From: Cybelea sp963824595 | GTDB taxonomy: Bacteria; Vulcanimicrobiota; Vulcanimicrobiia; Vulcanimicrobiales; Vulcanimicrobiaceae | Reading direction: 5' to 3' | DNA: 64,000 bases | NCBI GenBank assembly: GCA_963824595.1 | Contig: CAWGPY010000006.1 | Coordinates: forward strand, 62,001 to 126,000 | Shown: positions 52,609 through 61,534 of the stretch, piece by piece | Layout of the letters: each line of letters begins with the position of its first letter | Numbering within the stretch: position 1 is the first letter of the stretch | Made by a program: the position numbers and the translations under genes | Notes under the pieces: generated by a model | The model's database searches: none | What the model was told of the DNA's origin: nothing | The model's input: the letters and a program-made list of their open reading frames with translations, nothing else

Positions 52609-55434
52609 ATGGCGACTCGCGTGAAACCTGGGCCGCCGGCCTCGGCTCGGCCTACCGGCACGGTCACGTTTCTGTTTTCGGATATCGAAGGCAGCACGCA
52701 ACGCTGGGACCGCGACCGGGCGGCGATGCAGGATGCCGTGCGCCGGCACGATGCGCTGATGCGAACCGCGATTGCCCAGCACGATGGCTACGTGTTCAAA
52801 ACGATTGGCGATGCATTCTGCGCGGCCTTTGCCTGTGTGTCCGACGCGATCGCCTCGGCCGTTGACGCCCAGCGGGCGTTGCTGGCTGAGGATTTTTCGG
52901 CAGTTGGCGGTCTTCGGGTGCGCATGGCCATAAGCACCGGAACGGCTGAGGAGCGCGATGGCGACTATTTCGGGCCGGCGGTCAATCGCGTCGCGCGATT
53001 GCTCGGGGCAGCCACGGGCGGACAGGTGCTGCTCTCAGGCACGACCTGTGATCTGGTGAACCTAGCGAAGGGAATCAGCCTGCGCGACCTTGGCGAACAC
53101 CGGCTCAAGGATCTTGACCAATCCGAGCACATCTTCCAGCTGCTGGCGGAAGGTCTGCTCGCCGACTTCCCGCCGCTGCGTTCCATGGACGCCGAGGAGA
53201 TTCGGCCCACCCCCGGCTTCACTGGTCGCGACGAGGAACTGGCGGCCGTGGCGGCAGCGCTCGGCAAGAATAATGCCGTCGCTGTGATCTGCGGCTTGGG
53301 CGGAACGGGAAAGTCGTCCCTCGCCCGCGAGTATGCGTGGCAAAACCGCGACCGGTACGCTCTGACATGGTGGCTGAACGCCCAGACAGAGAGCGGCATC
53401 ATCGACGGCTTGCTGCGGCTGGGGTCGCTCTTCATGAAGGGGCTTGATCAGCTCGCCGACCGGCGCACCGCTGCCCAGCAGGTGATCCACGCTGCGTTTG
53501 CCGGCTTTGCAAAACCGCTCTTGATGATCTTTGATAACCTCGAGGACGAGCAGCTACTGCGCTCGTGGCGCCCACGAACCGATTCGCGCATATTGGTGAC
53601 GTCGCGCAACGCCGCGTGGGGAGCCGATATGACCCCGATTCCCTTGCAGACTTGGAAACTCGATACCGCAATTGCCTACCTTGCGCGTGAGAGCGGACGC
53701 ACCGACCTGACCGAAGCCGAAGCGCGAGCGATCGCCGAAGCCCTTGGTGCGCTCCCTCTAGCGCTGGCACACGCAGCCGCCTCGTTGCGTAGAATGCGAA
53801 TGGTCGCTCCGCGCCACTACTTGGAGCACATCGACCGCCATCTAAGAAATGCGCCGCGCGGCGTCGAATACCCGCGATCGGTTTTTGCGACGTTGAGCGC
53901 GGCTATTGCTCAAGCGGAGAAAGAAGCCGCCGGCGCCGCGGCTATCTTGTGTTTCGCCGCACGGTTCGCTCCCGAGGCGATCCCAGACGAGCTTTTCCGG
54001 CAGCCGATCGAGACCTACATTGCAACCTTGCGGCCCAGTATTTCCGGCGACGCGCTTGCGCTTGACTTGCGCAGTGCTCTCGCGGATGACGTACGCCTCG
54101 ACGAAGCTCTTAGTGCACTCGACAGCCTTTCACTTCTCGCGTTTTCGCAATCGTCGCGTGCCTATAATATTCACCGTCTCGTTCAGCTTGCGGCGCGGGA
54201 TATGGTCATTGAAAAGACGCTTGCATGGCGTGAGTGTTCGGTCGGTGTTGCCGATGCCGCCTTTCCCGAGGTCGAAGTCGCCACATGGCCGCAATGCGAT
54301 CGCCTTCTATCTCATGCATGCGCCGCGCTAGATGCCTTGCCCGGCGAAGCGGCATTTCTGCCGGCGGCCCGGCTCGCTGATCGTTGTGCTGTCTATCTGC
54401 GGGAACGGGGCAACTACGGGGCCGCAGAGCCGCTTCAGTCACGCGCGCTGGCCATTCAAAAGGTGGCACTGGGCCCAGATCATCCCGACGTCGCGACGAG
54501 CCAGGATCACCTTGCGCACTTGTACTGGCGGCAGGCGCGTTATGGCGAAGCAGAGGAGCTGTACCTGCGTGCACTGGAGATCCGAGAGACGGCGCTTGGA
54601 CCGGATCGCATTCACGTCGCTACGACCCTTAACGGCCTCGGCCAATTGTACTATGAGGAAGGACGTTATGCGGAGGCGAAGCTCGCTTACAGGCGCGCGC
54701 TGTCCATCCAGGATCAGGCTCTAGGGCCCGATCACAGCAACAGTGCGGACATTCTGGCCAATCTCGCCGTCCTGTATGCTCAGCAGGGGCGCTACGGAGA
54801 GGCGGAGCCGCTACTCACGCGCGTGCTGTCGATTGAGGAGGAGACGTTCGGTCAGGATCACCCCCGCGTTGCGAACTGCTTGAGCAACCTCGGCGTCCTG
54901 TATCATATTCAGAGACGTTACGGGGAGGCAGAGCCGCTATTCCAGCGTGCCCTTTCAATTAAGGAGCAAATCCTCGGGCCGGAGCACCCGGATGTCGCGG
55001 GAATCCGGAACAACCTCGCGGCCTTATACACCCAGCAGATGCGCTACGAAGAAGCTGAAGCGTTGCACGCAAGCGCGCTGGCGATCAAGGAGAAGGCGCT
55101 CGGTCCAAATCATCCCGATGTTGCGATCAGCCTTGATAACCTCGCGAAAGTCTACGAGCTGCAGAGACGCTATGCGGCCGCGGAGCCACTGCTTACCCGC
55201 GCGCTGGCGATTTTCGAGAAGGCGTTCGGCCGCGATCACCCAGATGTTGCGATAAGCCTTAACCAGCTCGCGAACGTATACGACGCCCAGGGGCGCTCGG
55301 ATGACGCCGCGCGACTGTACGAACGGGCGCTAGCGATTCGCGAAAAAGGCCTCGGCCCGGAACACGCATTGACGAAAGCCCTACGAGAGAAGCTTACCGC
55401 GCTGCAGCGGAACGGGAATCTGCCGGGTTATTGA
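52609..55434 (+). CDS. Class III nucleotide cyclase-STAND NTPase-TPR protein
   Basis: 941 residues in three parts. Residues 15-185 form a class III adenylate/guanylate cyclase domain with the expected metal Asp25 and Asp68, Lys64 and Asp119 for purine choice, and Asn126/Arg130 of the transition-state pair. Residues 200-530 are an NB-ARC/STAND ATPase with P-loop GLGGTGKS (230-237) and the GALPLALAHAAA motif. Residues about 595-930 hold eight 42-residue kinesin-light-chain-type TPRs (YGEAEPL, ALGPDHPDVA). A ligand bound by the TPRs would be expected to switch the ATPase and the cyclase. The start ATG 52609 directly precedes the cyclase fold. Confidence 0.93.
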   Translation: MATRVKPGPPASARPTGTVTFLFSDIEGSTQRWDRDRAAMQDAVRRHDALMRTAIAQHDGYVFKTIGDAFCAAFACVSDAIASAVDAQRALLAEDFSAVGGLRVRMAISTGTAEERDGDYFGPAVNRVARLLGAATGGQVLLSGTTCDLVNLAKGISLRDLGEHRLKDLDQSEHIFQLLAEGLLADFPPLRSMDAEEIRPTPGFTGRDEELAAVAAALGKNNAVAVICGLGGTGKSSLAREYAWQNRDRYALTWWLNAQTESGIIDGLLRLGSLFMKGLDQLADRRTAAQQVIHAAFAGFAKPLLMIFDNLEDEQLLRSWRPRTDSRILVTSRNAAWGADMTPIPLQTWKLDTAIAYLARESGRTDLTEAEARAIAEALGALPLALAHAAASLRRMRMVAPRHYLEHIDRHLRNAPRGVEYPRSVFATLSAAIAQAEKEAAGAAAILCFAARFAPEAIPDELFRQPIETYIATLRPSISGDALALDLRSALADDVRLDEALSALDSLSLLAFSQSSRAYNIHRLVQLAARDMVIEKTLAWRECSVGVADAAFPEVEVATWPQCDRLLSHACAALDALPGEAAFLPAARLADRCAVYLRERGNYGAAEPLQSRALAIQKVALGPDHPDVATSQDHLAHLYWRQARYGEAEELYLRALEIRETALGPDRIHVATTLNGLGQLYYEEGRYAEAKLAYRRALSIQDQALGPDHSNSADILANLAVLYAQQGRYGEAEPLLTRVLSIEEETFGQDHPRVANCLSNLGVLYHIQRRYGEAEPLFQRALSIKEQILGPEHPDVAGIRNNLAALYTQQMRYEEAEALHASALAIKEKALGPNHPDVAISLDNLAKVYELQRRYAAAEPLLTRALAIFEKAFGRDHPDVAISLNQLANVYDAQGRSDDAARLYERALAIREKGLGPEHALTKALREKLTALQRNGNLPGY

Positions 55435-55493
55435 GTTGAGACCAAAGGTTGGGATGATCGGGACGCTAGCGTAATGCGAACTCGAAGTGCTAG

Positions 55494-55730
55494 TTAGATG
55501 ACTCCTGCCACAGCTAGCCAGAGAAATGCTCGTGAAACCGTCGTCATCTGCATTTTCGCGATGATCAGCTTTCGTCCACGTCGCTCGTAGAAGCGTCCGA
55601 CGCCGTCGTATTGCGACACGAGCGGCGTTCCTGCAGTCAGCGCGAAACCGATGCCGTTGACGCAAAATATGACTAGCGCAAGGATACAGCGAGGAATAGG
55701 GTGAGCGCATTCCCGGCAGCGCGAACGCCA
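55494..55730 (-). pseudogene. Frameshifted small membrane protein
   Basis: On the minus strand one frame reads NALTLFLAVSL before a TAG. The neighbouring frame continues without a break as LVIFCVNGIGFALTAGTPLV and RFYERRGRKLIIAKMQMTTV, then SRAFLWLAVAGVI and a stop at 55494. Joined, this is a plausible membrane protein of at least 75 residues, split by one frameshift at about 55675. No family recognised. Confidence 0.45.
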
Positions 55731-55797
55731 CTACGATCCCGTAAACCAAAGCGAGTCCCGTGCCAACGGCCGCTGAGTTGCACCGCTGGTCCCACGC

Positions 55798-56005
55798 ACG
55801 CGCGCACGTGTTGGGGAGGGGAGGCCGGGCGCTAGAGAGTCAGCCGCGCCAAGGTGGTCGGCTTGGGTGAACGGCTTTGCCCGCTTCGCGCTTCGTCGAT
55901 CGGCAATCTACGCACTACGCGTACGCGCGCACGTGTTGGGGAGGGGGAGTGCCGGGCGCTAGAGAGCTTTCGCGCGATGCCGAACTGCCGCCAAGGGGGT
56001 GGCAA
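55798..56005. repeat. Two direct copies of a GC-rich noncoding unit
   Basis: ACGCGCGCACGTGTTGGGGA begins at 55798 and again at 55923 (125 bp apart). Each copy continues to GGGCGCTAGAGAG. The second copy is followed by GCGCGATGCC and GCCGCC..GGGGG.GGCA, which recur at 63480. This is the 3' portion of the hairpin repeat family described at 56052. No coding potential is visible between the cyclase gene and the hydrolase remnant. Confidence 0.65.
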
Positions 56006-56051
56006 GCTGTCAGCGTGGCCGGCGATCTACGCGTCGTCTAGGCCCGTTTGA

Positions 56052-56200
56052 AGCAAGCTAAATGAAGTGCTTGCTATCCCCATTCTCCGCTGTTCGCGTG
56101 ATCTGGGCGGCCAATGGGGCCTCTTCGTGCATCTTACGCGCGCGCGTGCGCGTGGCACGGTGCGAGGTAGTGGCAAGAGAGTCGACGTGCTCGAAGCCGA
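56052..56200 (+). repeat. Hairpin repeat family, copy A
   Basis: AGCAAGC (56052-56058) and GCTTGCT (56069-56075) form a 7-bp stem around TAAATGAAGT. About 60 nt later a TTACGCGCGCGCGTG box and a GTGGCAAGAGAG segment follow. Other copies with the same order start at 59445, 63349 and 63578. Noncoding; in front of the hydrolase pseudogene. Confidence 0.65.
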
Positions 56201-56229
56201 CGACGCGCACGTGTGGAAGAGCTGACGTG

Positions 56230-57281
56230 GTGAAGACCGCGTGTGCGCTGCTGCTCGGCGCGGTGCTGCTGGGAACGGTTCCGGTGCCGGTGACGACCCA
56301 CGCCGCAGCCCGACAACGCCGGCAAGCTCGCCGACCGGCAGTTCCTCGTGACGACGCCGCGCGGCAGCGGCTACGCGCGCTACTTCAACACGTCGTCGCT
56401 CAACGGCGACGAAGACGTGACGCGCGCGCTGATCGTGGTGCACAGCGTGCTCCGCGACGCGGATTACTACTACGACACGGGCGTGATTGCGGCCGCGGCG
56501 GCGCACCAGCTCGATCCGACGATTCGTGATCGCGCCGCAGTTCGTCGAGCGCAGCGAGATCGAGGGGCAGTCGGTGGGGCCGCAGACGCTCTACTGGAAC
56601 GGTCAGTGGCCGGGCGGCTCGGACGCGCTCGCGCCCGCACCGATCAGCAGTTACGATGTGTTCGACGCCATCATCGAGCGGCTCTCGGACGAGCGGAGGT
56701 TTCCGCACTCGCGCGAGATCGTGTTGATCGGGCACTCGGCCGGCGGACAGATCGTGCAACGCTACGCAATCGTCGGAAAGGCGCCCGAGCTCGATTCCGG
56801 GTCGCGGATTCCCGTGCACCTTGTGGTCTCGAATCGCTCGTCATATCTCTACCTTTCGGATTGGCGCCCGGTGCCGCAGCATAACTGCAGCGACTTCAAC
56901 GAATGGCGCTACGGACTGAAGGGCGCGCCGCGCTACGTCGAAGGCTCGCCCGCGCAGCTCGACGAGCGCTACGCCCGGCGCCGCGTCACCTATCTCATGG
57001 GCACGGCCGACACCAATCCAAAGGAGGACGATCTCGACCAAAGCTGCGGCGGCGAGGCGCAAGGCCCGTACCGGTTCGCCCGCGCGGAGTATTTCATCGC
57101 CTATGAAGGACGCCGGCATCGGGAAGGCACGAACCAAGACTTCGCATTCGTTCCCGGCGTCGGGCACGACAACCGGGCGACGTTCACATCGGCCTGCGGA
57201 CTCGCCGTGGTCTTCGGCGGCAGCACCGCGAGCTGCGCGGCCGCCGGCCCGGTGCGCGGCCCGCCGCCCTTCTTGCTATAG
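56230..57281 (+). pseudogene. Secreted alpha/beta hydrolase broken by two frameshifts
   Basis: A signal peptide (VKTACALLLGAVLLGTVPVP) starts at GTG 56230. The continuation PDNAGKLADRQFLVTTPRGS lies one frame over (from 56309) and runs to HQLDPTI. Then FVIAPQFVERSEIEGQSVGP follows one more frame over (from 56523) to the stop at 57281. The last part holds the nucleophile elbow LIGHSAGGQ and a late GVGHDN His. Each break is explained by one extra base. A family member with DUF-type esterase function is likely, but the gene as it stands would not make it. Confidence 0.7.
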
Positions 57282-57288
57282 AGCCGCT

Positions 57289-57400
57289 GCGCGGGCGTCA
57301 CCGCGACGCCCAGGTTGTCGTTCGACGGCGTGATGCCGTTGGTGATCGTGTTGGTCTGCGTCAGTGAGCGTGTTCGTGGGCGACGTCGCAAGTGAGCGGT
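57289..57400 (-). pseudogene. Short remnant of a secreted repeat protein
   Basis: Minus-strand residues TNTITNGITPSNDNLGVAVT resemble a single blade of the propeller-type lipoproteins seen elsewhere in the window. It has neither start nor signal peptide and runs into low-complexity sequence. A weak call based on composition only. Confidence 0.25.
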
Positions 57401-57484
57401 GTTGAAGTGTCGGGCGAGCGACCGGGGGATTCGCCGGTCGAGACCCGAAAGCGGGCTCAGCAACCAAGCGTAGCGTAAGGCAGG

Positions 57485-59269
57485 ATGGTGGCGACGATGA
57501 GCGCGCTCGAAATGCAAGGGCTTAAAAGGCTAGCGGTAATCGGTTTTGTAGCGCTGCTGGCCGGATGTGCCGGAGGCGCGACGCGGGTCGTCCCGCCCCC
57601 GGTCGGCAACCAGTCTGCATCGTCCGGCGCTTCGGAAGACGCGGCGTCGGGAGGCTTGGCAACGATGCCCGATCCCGGCGGCAAGAGCAGGCTCACACTC
57701 AAAATCACCATCCCGGTGCCTCCGCATGGGGATGGCGGCGCGTTTCCGGCTCAAAAAGGGGCGAGGGGCAACGTTTCGCCGGGTTCCAAAGGTATGACGC
57801 TAGTTTGGAGCGGGAAATCGAGCGGGACGAAAGCGTTCGATCTCACGTCCAACAATAAGAACTGTAAGGGCGATCCGCTCGTCTGCAAGATCGCGCTACC
57901 CTTGAAGCGCGGTAAATATAAAACCAACGTCAACCTCTACGATCTCGCGCCGGTGGACGGCAAGATCCCCTACAACGCTCATCTGCTATCGAGCGCGTCG
58001 AATATTGCGTTTTCCATCAAGAAAGGGAAGTCGACGAGCATCTCACCCAAGCTTGAGGGCGTTGAGGGGAGTTTATCCATCGGTCCGCTTCCTAACCAGT
58101 GCGTCGGCGTTGCGTTCGGGCCCACGCCATTCACGGTGACCGCCTTCGATGCCGATGGCTATCCCATAGCCGGCACCTACGCGACCGCAATCACGCTGAG
58201 CGACAGCGACACCAGCGGCGCGACGACGATTGCGACGAGCGGTGCAGATAACCCGCCGCCCGACACGCTGCTGAGCTCCTCCGAGGTCGCAACGCTCGCG
58301 TGGAACGGCAACCCGATTCCGGGCGGGGAGGCGACGATCGACGCGAATGCAGGAAAGTACGTTTTCACGAGCGCGCAGTTCACGCCGCAGGTCACCAAAG
58401 GCTTCAAACTCCTCTCTTACACAGGGGGCTCGCAAAACTTTACGGTCCCGGTCTGCGCCGCGACCGTGTATATCGTTGTCGCCGGCGCGCAGGGAGGCTC
58501 GACTCAGAACTACGCCGGGTACAATCTTGGCGGGTATGGGGGCGAAACGGGGGCGACGATCCCGACGACGCCGGGCGAGGCGCTCGCGATCTACGTCGGC
58601 GGCGCAGGCGGTAATGGCTCGTATTCCAACCAGGGCTATGGCGGATTCAACGGCGGCGCTCAGGGCACCAACACGCCTAGCGAAGGATTGAGCGGTGGCG
58701 GCGGCGGCGGCGCAAGCGATGCCCGGCAAGGCGGCAGCGCGTTGACGAACCGCGTCGTCGTGGCGGGCGGCGGCGGTGGCAGCGGCGGACCCTTCAACGC
58801 CTCCGGCGGCAGCGGCGGCGGCCTCGGCGGAGGCGCCGGCAGCAATGGCCCATGTTTGGGCGAGGGCTATAGCGGCAAAGGCGTCGGCGGTGGCGGCGGA
58901 ACGCAGACCTCAGGCGGCTCGTCACCTGCAAACCCCGGCACGCTCGGCACAGGCGGCGGCGGTTATGCCTACTGCGGACTCTACGAAATTGCCACCGGCA
59001 GCGGCGGCGGGGGCGGCGGTTATTACGGCGGCGGGGGCGGCGTCTATGGTGGCGGGGGCGGTGGCGGCTCGGCTTTCGCGGAGGCGAGTGCGACCAACCT
59101 GATCATGAATAGCGGCCAGGAATCGGGCGAGGGCTTTATCGAGCTATGCTGGGGATACAGCAACAACAAATGCGGAACAGCAGACCCCATGAAGCATCGT
59201 AGCAAGTCTGCAGCGGGGCGTTCGGCTAGTAGGAGAACTGCTGGAGATGGTTCACGCCCGGACCGTTGA
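57485..59269 (+). CDS. Glycine-rich lipoprotein
   Basis: 594 residues. The lipoprotein signal ends in LLAGC (Cys28). A middle region (about 60-330) is beta-rich with Lys/Ser stretches. The C-terminal 240 residues are a glycine-rich domain: FTVPVCAATVYIVVAGAQGG, GGYGGETGATIPTTPGEALA and long runs of Gly, resembling the bacterial Gly_rich family found on cell surfaces. The last 35 residues after ELCWGYSNNKCG are Arg/Ser-rich and read over a gene remnant on the opposite strand, so the natural end may have been lost. Confidence 0.75.
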   Translation: MVATMSALEMQGLKRLAVIGFVALLAGCAGGATRVVPPPVGNQSASSGASEDAASGGLATMPDPGGKSRLTLKITIPVPPHGDGGAFPAQKGARGNVSPGSKGMTLVWSGKSSGTKAFDLTSNNKNCKGDPLVCKIALPLKRGKYKTNVNLYDLAPVDGKIPYNAHLLSSASNIAFSIKKGKSTSISPKLEGVEGSLSIGPLPNQCVGVAFGPTPFTVTAFDADGYPIAGTYATAITLSDSDTSGATTIATSGADNPPPDTLLSSSEVATLAWNGNPIPGGEATIDANAGKYVFTSAQFTPQVTKGFKLLSYTGGSQNFTVPVCAATVYIVVAGAQGGSTQNYAGYNLGGYGGETGATIPTTPGEALAIYVGGAGGNGSYSNQGYGGFNGGAQGTNTPSEGLSGGGGGGASDARQGGSALTNRVVVAGGGGGSGGPFNASGGSGGGLGGGAGSNGPCLGEGYSGKGVGGGGGTQTSGGSSPANPGTLGTGGGGYAYCGLYEIATGSGGGGGGYYGGGGGVYGGGGGGGSAFAEASATNLIMNSGQESGEGFIELCWGYSNNKCGTADPMKHRSKSAAGRSASRRTAGDGSRPDR

Positions 59270-59442
59270 CCCAGCCCGTGCGGCGCGACGGATTGCTGGC
59301 GATGCGCACGGGGATCACGAGAAAGCCCGCGTTGGTGAAGTCGAAACCGTCGATGACTCGACGAACGTCCCGTCTTCCTTGAACACCTGGATGCTGCTGC
59401 CCGAGGACGACGTGCCCGAGATGGTCCGGGCGATGCCCATGT
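59226..59442 (-). pseudogene. C-terminal fragment of a surface protein with a frameshift
   Basis: Minus strand: MGIARTISGTSSSGSSIQVF, then KEDGTFV in one frame, and GFDFTNAGFLVIPVRIASNP, then SRRTGWVNGPGVNHLQQFSY and a stop in a neighbouring frame. Together they look like the tail of a secreted beta-rich protein with one frameshift at about 59345. It overlaps the Gly-rich gene end convergently. Confidence 0.45.
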
Positions 59443-59444
59443 AA

Positions 59445-59600
59445 AGCAAGCTAAATAACGGTGCTTGCTATTCGCGTTGCTCGCAGTCGCGTGCTCATTT
59501 CAAGGCACCATTCGTGCGTCCTTCGCGCGCGCATGCGATAGTGGCCGGGGGTAGCAGCGAGAGAGTAGCAACGAGGCCCTGCCGTAAGAAGGACTGCTTG
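59445..59600 (+). repeat. Hairpin repeat family, copy B
   Basis: AGCAAGC (59445-59451) pairs with GCTTGCT (59463-59469) around TAAATAACGGT. It is followed by TTCGTGCGTCCTTCGCGCGC and GCAGCGAGAGAGTAGC, in the order seen in copies A, C and D. Located between the surface-protein fragment and the end of the next lipoprotein gene. Confidence 0.65.
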
Positions 59601-59603
59601 AAC

Positions 59604-60659
59604 TCAGGACGCGCCCTGACATGGTGTGCCTGCATATCTCGATCGAATCGTTACACCGGCCGGCGATCCCTCAAACGGAACGTTCGCGTCAGGCTGCGAT
59701 TGCGAAGTTATCGGCAGCGGATATGCACTGATACTCTTAAACGGGTCAACGGTGACGAAGAGGTGGTCGTCGCCAACAGCAATGCCAAAACCTGAGCCTT
59801 GCTCTGCCTCCTGAAGGATCGTCGGCAATTCACCTGCGGTGTACGGAAGCTTGTAGACATAAATCTGACCGAACGTCCAGAGCGAGACGTAGAGATGGCG
59901 GCAACGACGATCGGCGGCCACGCCGGTTACCCCATCGTACTGCCTTGCGGTCTCGAGGGTGTATTCCGGAGCCTGATTCACCGTCACGGGCAGCGAATAG
60001 GCGGTGACGGTTCCCGCGGTTGTGGAGGCAACGTAGAGCGTGCGGTTCTGCGCTGCGATGGAGAGGAAATCGACGGCGGGAAAGCCCGTGATCGAACCGG
60101 ACGGTGTCTCCGAGGCTCGGAGCGGCAACGCATATTGCAGCACCTCCGAGCCCGCGGGGCCCTCGCCGGCAACGTAAAGGAACCGATCGGTAACGGCGAG
60201 CCCCGAAATGTCTCCGACGCCGGGGCAAAACCCATACCGCTGATTGCCGCATCCGGGCGACAGGCTATGCCGCTGCGCGAACGGCGTGACAAAGCGGGCG
60301 CGAGCCGCCGAACGACCCGTGACGTTCCGCAGGAGCGGAAGATCGAACGTGTAGATGATGCCATCGTCGAAACTGCCGACGTAGAGATGGCGGAAGTCGT
60401 TTGCCAGAGCTACAGGCTCGTTGACGCCCGTCTCGTTAGCAAAAGGTTCTTCGTCGTTGACCAGTGGAACCTGATAGGCGTTAAAGAAGTACGGCAATGA
60501 CGACGCAACGTAGAGTTGTGTGTTGGAGCGAACCGTCCGCGAAATCGCCGAAGAACCCGCTGCAATGGGAATGCTTCTACCGCCGCCGCCGCACGCGCTA
60601 ACCACCAGCGCTCCAAGAGCGATGCAGAAGCCGGTGCGTCCATCTCCAAATGACTTCAT
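59604..60659 (-). CDS. Beta-propeller lipoprotein
   Basis: 351 residues. The lipoprotein signal ends in VVSAC (Cys23, followed by GGGG). The mature region has repeated (L/I)YV(A/G)S/Y.F.LP units, such as RHLYVGSFDDGIIYTFDLPL and RTLYVASTTAGTVTAYSLPV, matching YVTN/NHL-like blades. The function is unknown. Codon use is less GC-biased than in the core chromosome. The 428 bp upstream (60660-61087) hold no convincing gene. Confidence 0.75.
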   Translation of the reverse strand: MKSFGDGRTGFCIALGALVVSACGGGGRSIPIAAGSSAISRTVRSNTQLYVASSLPYFFNAYQVPLVNDEEPFANETGVNEPVALANDFRHLYVGSFDDGIIYTFDLPLLRNVTGRSAARARFVTPFAQRHSLSPGCGNQRYGFCPGVGDISGLAVTDRFLYVAGEGPAGSEVLQYALPLRASETPSGSITGFPAVDFLSIAAQNRTLYVASTTAGTVTAYSLPVTVNQAPEYTLETARQYDGVTGVAADRRCRHLYVSLWTFGQIYVYKLPYTAGELPTILQEAEQGSGFGIAVGDDHLFVTVDPFKSISAYPLPITSQSQPDANVPFEGSPAGVTIRSRYAGTPCQGAS

Positions 60660-61087
60660 GTTTAGCGATGTGAACTTTCAACATAGTATCTCCCATCGCC
60701 GCGCGGGGGCGCGTGAGTCCAAAGCCCCTCTCGATGAGCCTTTTGCGGGGCCATCCACGTCGGTCGCGTCGCGGTTCAACCGTTTGATTGCCGAGCGCCC
60801 ATATCACCCCCGAGCCAATCTCTCCGGTGCCCTGCAGCTCGTTAGTCGGTCTGAGGTGTGACTTCTCGGCCTCGAGGCGGCGGATCGGATGCATCTCCCA
60901 CCGCGTGCCGCGCTGACCCTTATCCGCCATAACCACATGCGCGCTCTAACTTCTTAGCTCCGCAGGAGCCTTCAACGCTTCATATTCGCACCAAGCCCCA
61001 ATGTTTACGTTGCTGGGGTCAGGGCTGAAGCTTTGCTGATTCGTGAGCATTTGCCTTAAGGCAGTCAATCACGTAAGGTGAAGGTTC
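60660..61087. other. Intergenic stretch without a gene
   Basis: No frame here combines a start, a ribosome-binding site and a protein-like composition. It separates the divergent propeller lipoprotein and the small ORF pair and should contain the lipoprotein promoter and leader. Base composition falls toward 50% GC after about 60940, unlike the core chromosome. Confidence 0.5.
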
Positions 61088-61255
61088 ATGAAGCATTCTG
61101 GCTACAGCCTGAGGCACAGCCTGGTTCGCATGCCGTTAGAGAGCCACCTTAAGGTCATTAGCGACGTGTTGGACGGAGGCATATTGACGCTCGTAGAGCG
61201 GCGAGAACTGCTCATCGACCATGAGCTACTCGCGGCGCAGTTGAGTTCTTTCTGA
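61088..61255 (+). CDS. Small orphan ORF 1 of a pair, 55 aa
   Basis: ATG 61088 follows GGTGAAGG. The peptide begins MKHSGYSLRHSLVRMPLESH and ends LLIDHELLAAQLSSF; it is amphipathic and Leu-rich without a membrane helix. Codons such as TTA, CTA and ATA make it look foreign. The next ORF starts 11 bp later. Function unknown. Confidence 0.45.
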   Translation: MKHSGYSLRHSLVRMPLESHLKVISDVLDGGILTLVERRELLIDHELLAAQLSSF

Positions 61256-61266
61256 CGTATCCGCTG

Positions 61267-61446
61267 ATGGCCGAGGACAAAGGCGGCCTTGCATACCTGC
61301 CCTTAAAGCACGGTAAGCGGGCCTATAACCTGGACCAGTTCTTAGAGTGCCTACAACGAGACCGTGAGCACTTAGCCCGGCTGACGTCGCTAGTCCGCAA
61401 AGCTCTCTTCACCCGGTTCGTCCAGGACGCGGCTGCAGCGGCCTGA
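61267..61446 (+). CDS. Small orphan ORF 2 of a pair, 59 aa
   Basis: Begins MAEDKGGLAYLPLKHGKRAY and ends in an Ala-rich tail after LTRLVRK-like helices (LARLTSLVRKALFTRFVQD). It is helical, basic and uses rare codons like its neighbour, 11 bp upstream. The two may be a small phage- or plasmid-derived operon, or two pieces of one old gene. Function unknown. Confidence 0.45.
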   Translation: MAEDKGGLAYLPLKHGKRAYNLDQFLECLQRDREHLARLTSLVRKALFTRFVQDAAAAA

Positions 61447-61534
61447 GTTTTCTTAACGGAATCAAGCGAGAAAGTCGTAACTCACCTAGATAAATCCTCA
61501 AGTCCCAATCGAGTTCGGCCCGTACGATGCTCGA

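Noticed and set aside
54430..55420. Eight 126-bp near-repeats as a DNA repeat array
   Set aside because: They are fully explained as codons of the 42-residue TPRs in the cyclase-STAND protein.
60598..60936. A minus-strand frame upstream of the propeller lipoprotein gene
   Set aside because: It overlaps the lipoprotein start region in another frame, lacks a ribosome-binding site, and its residues show no family.
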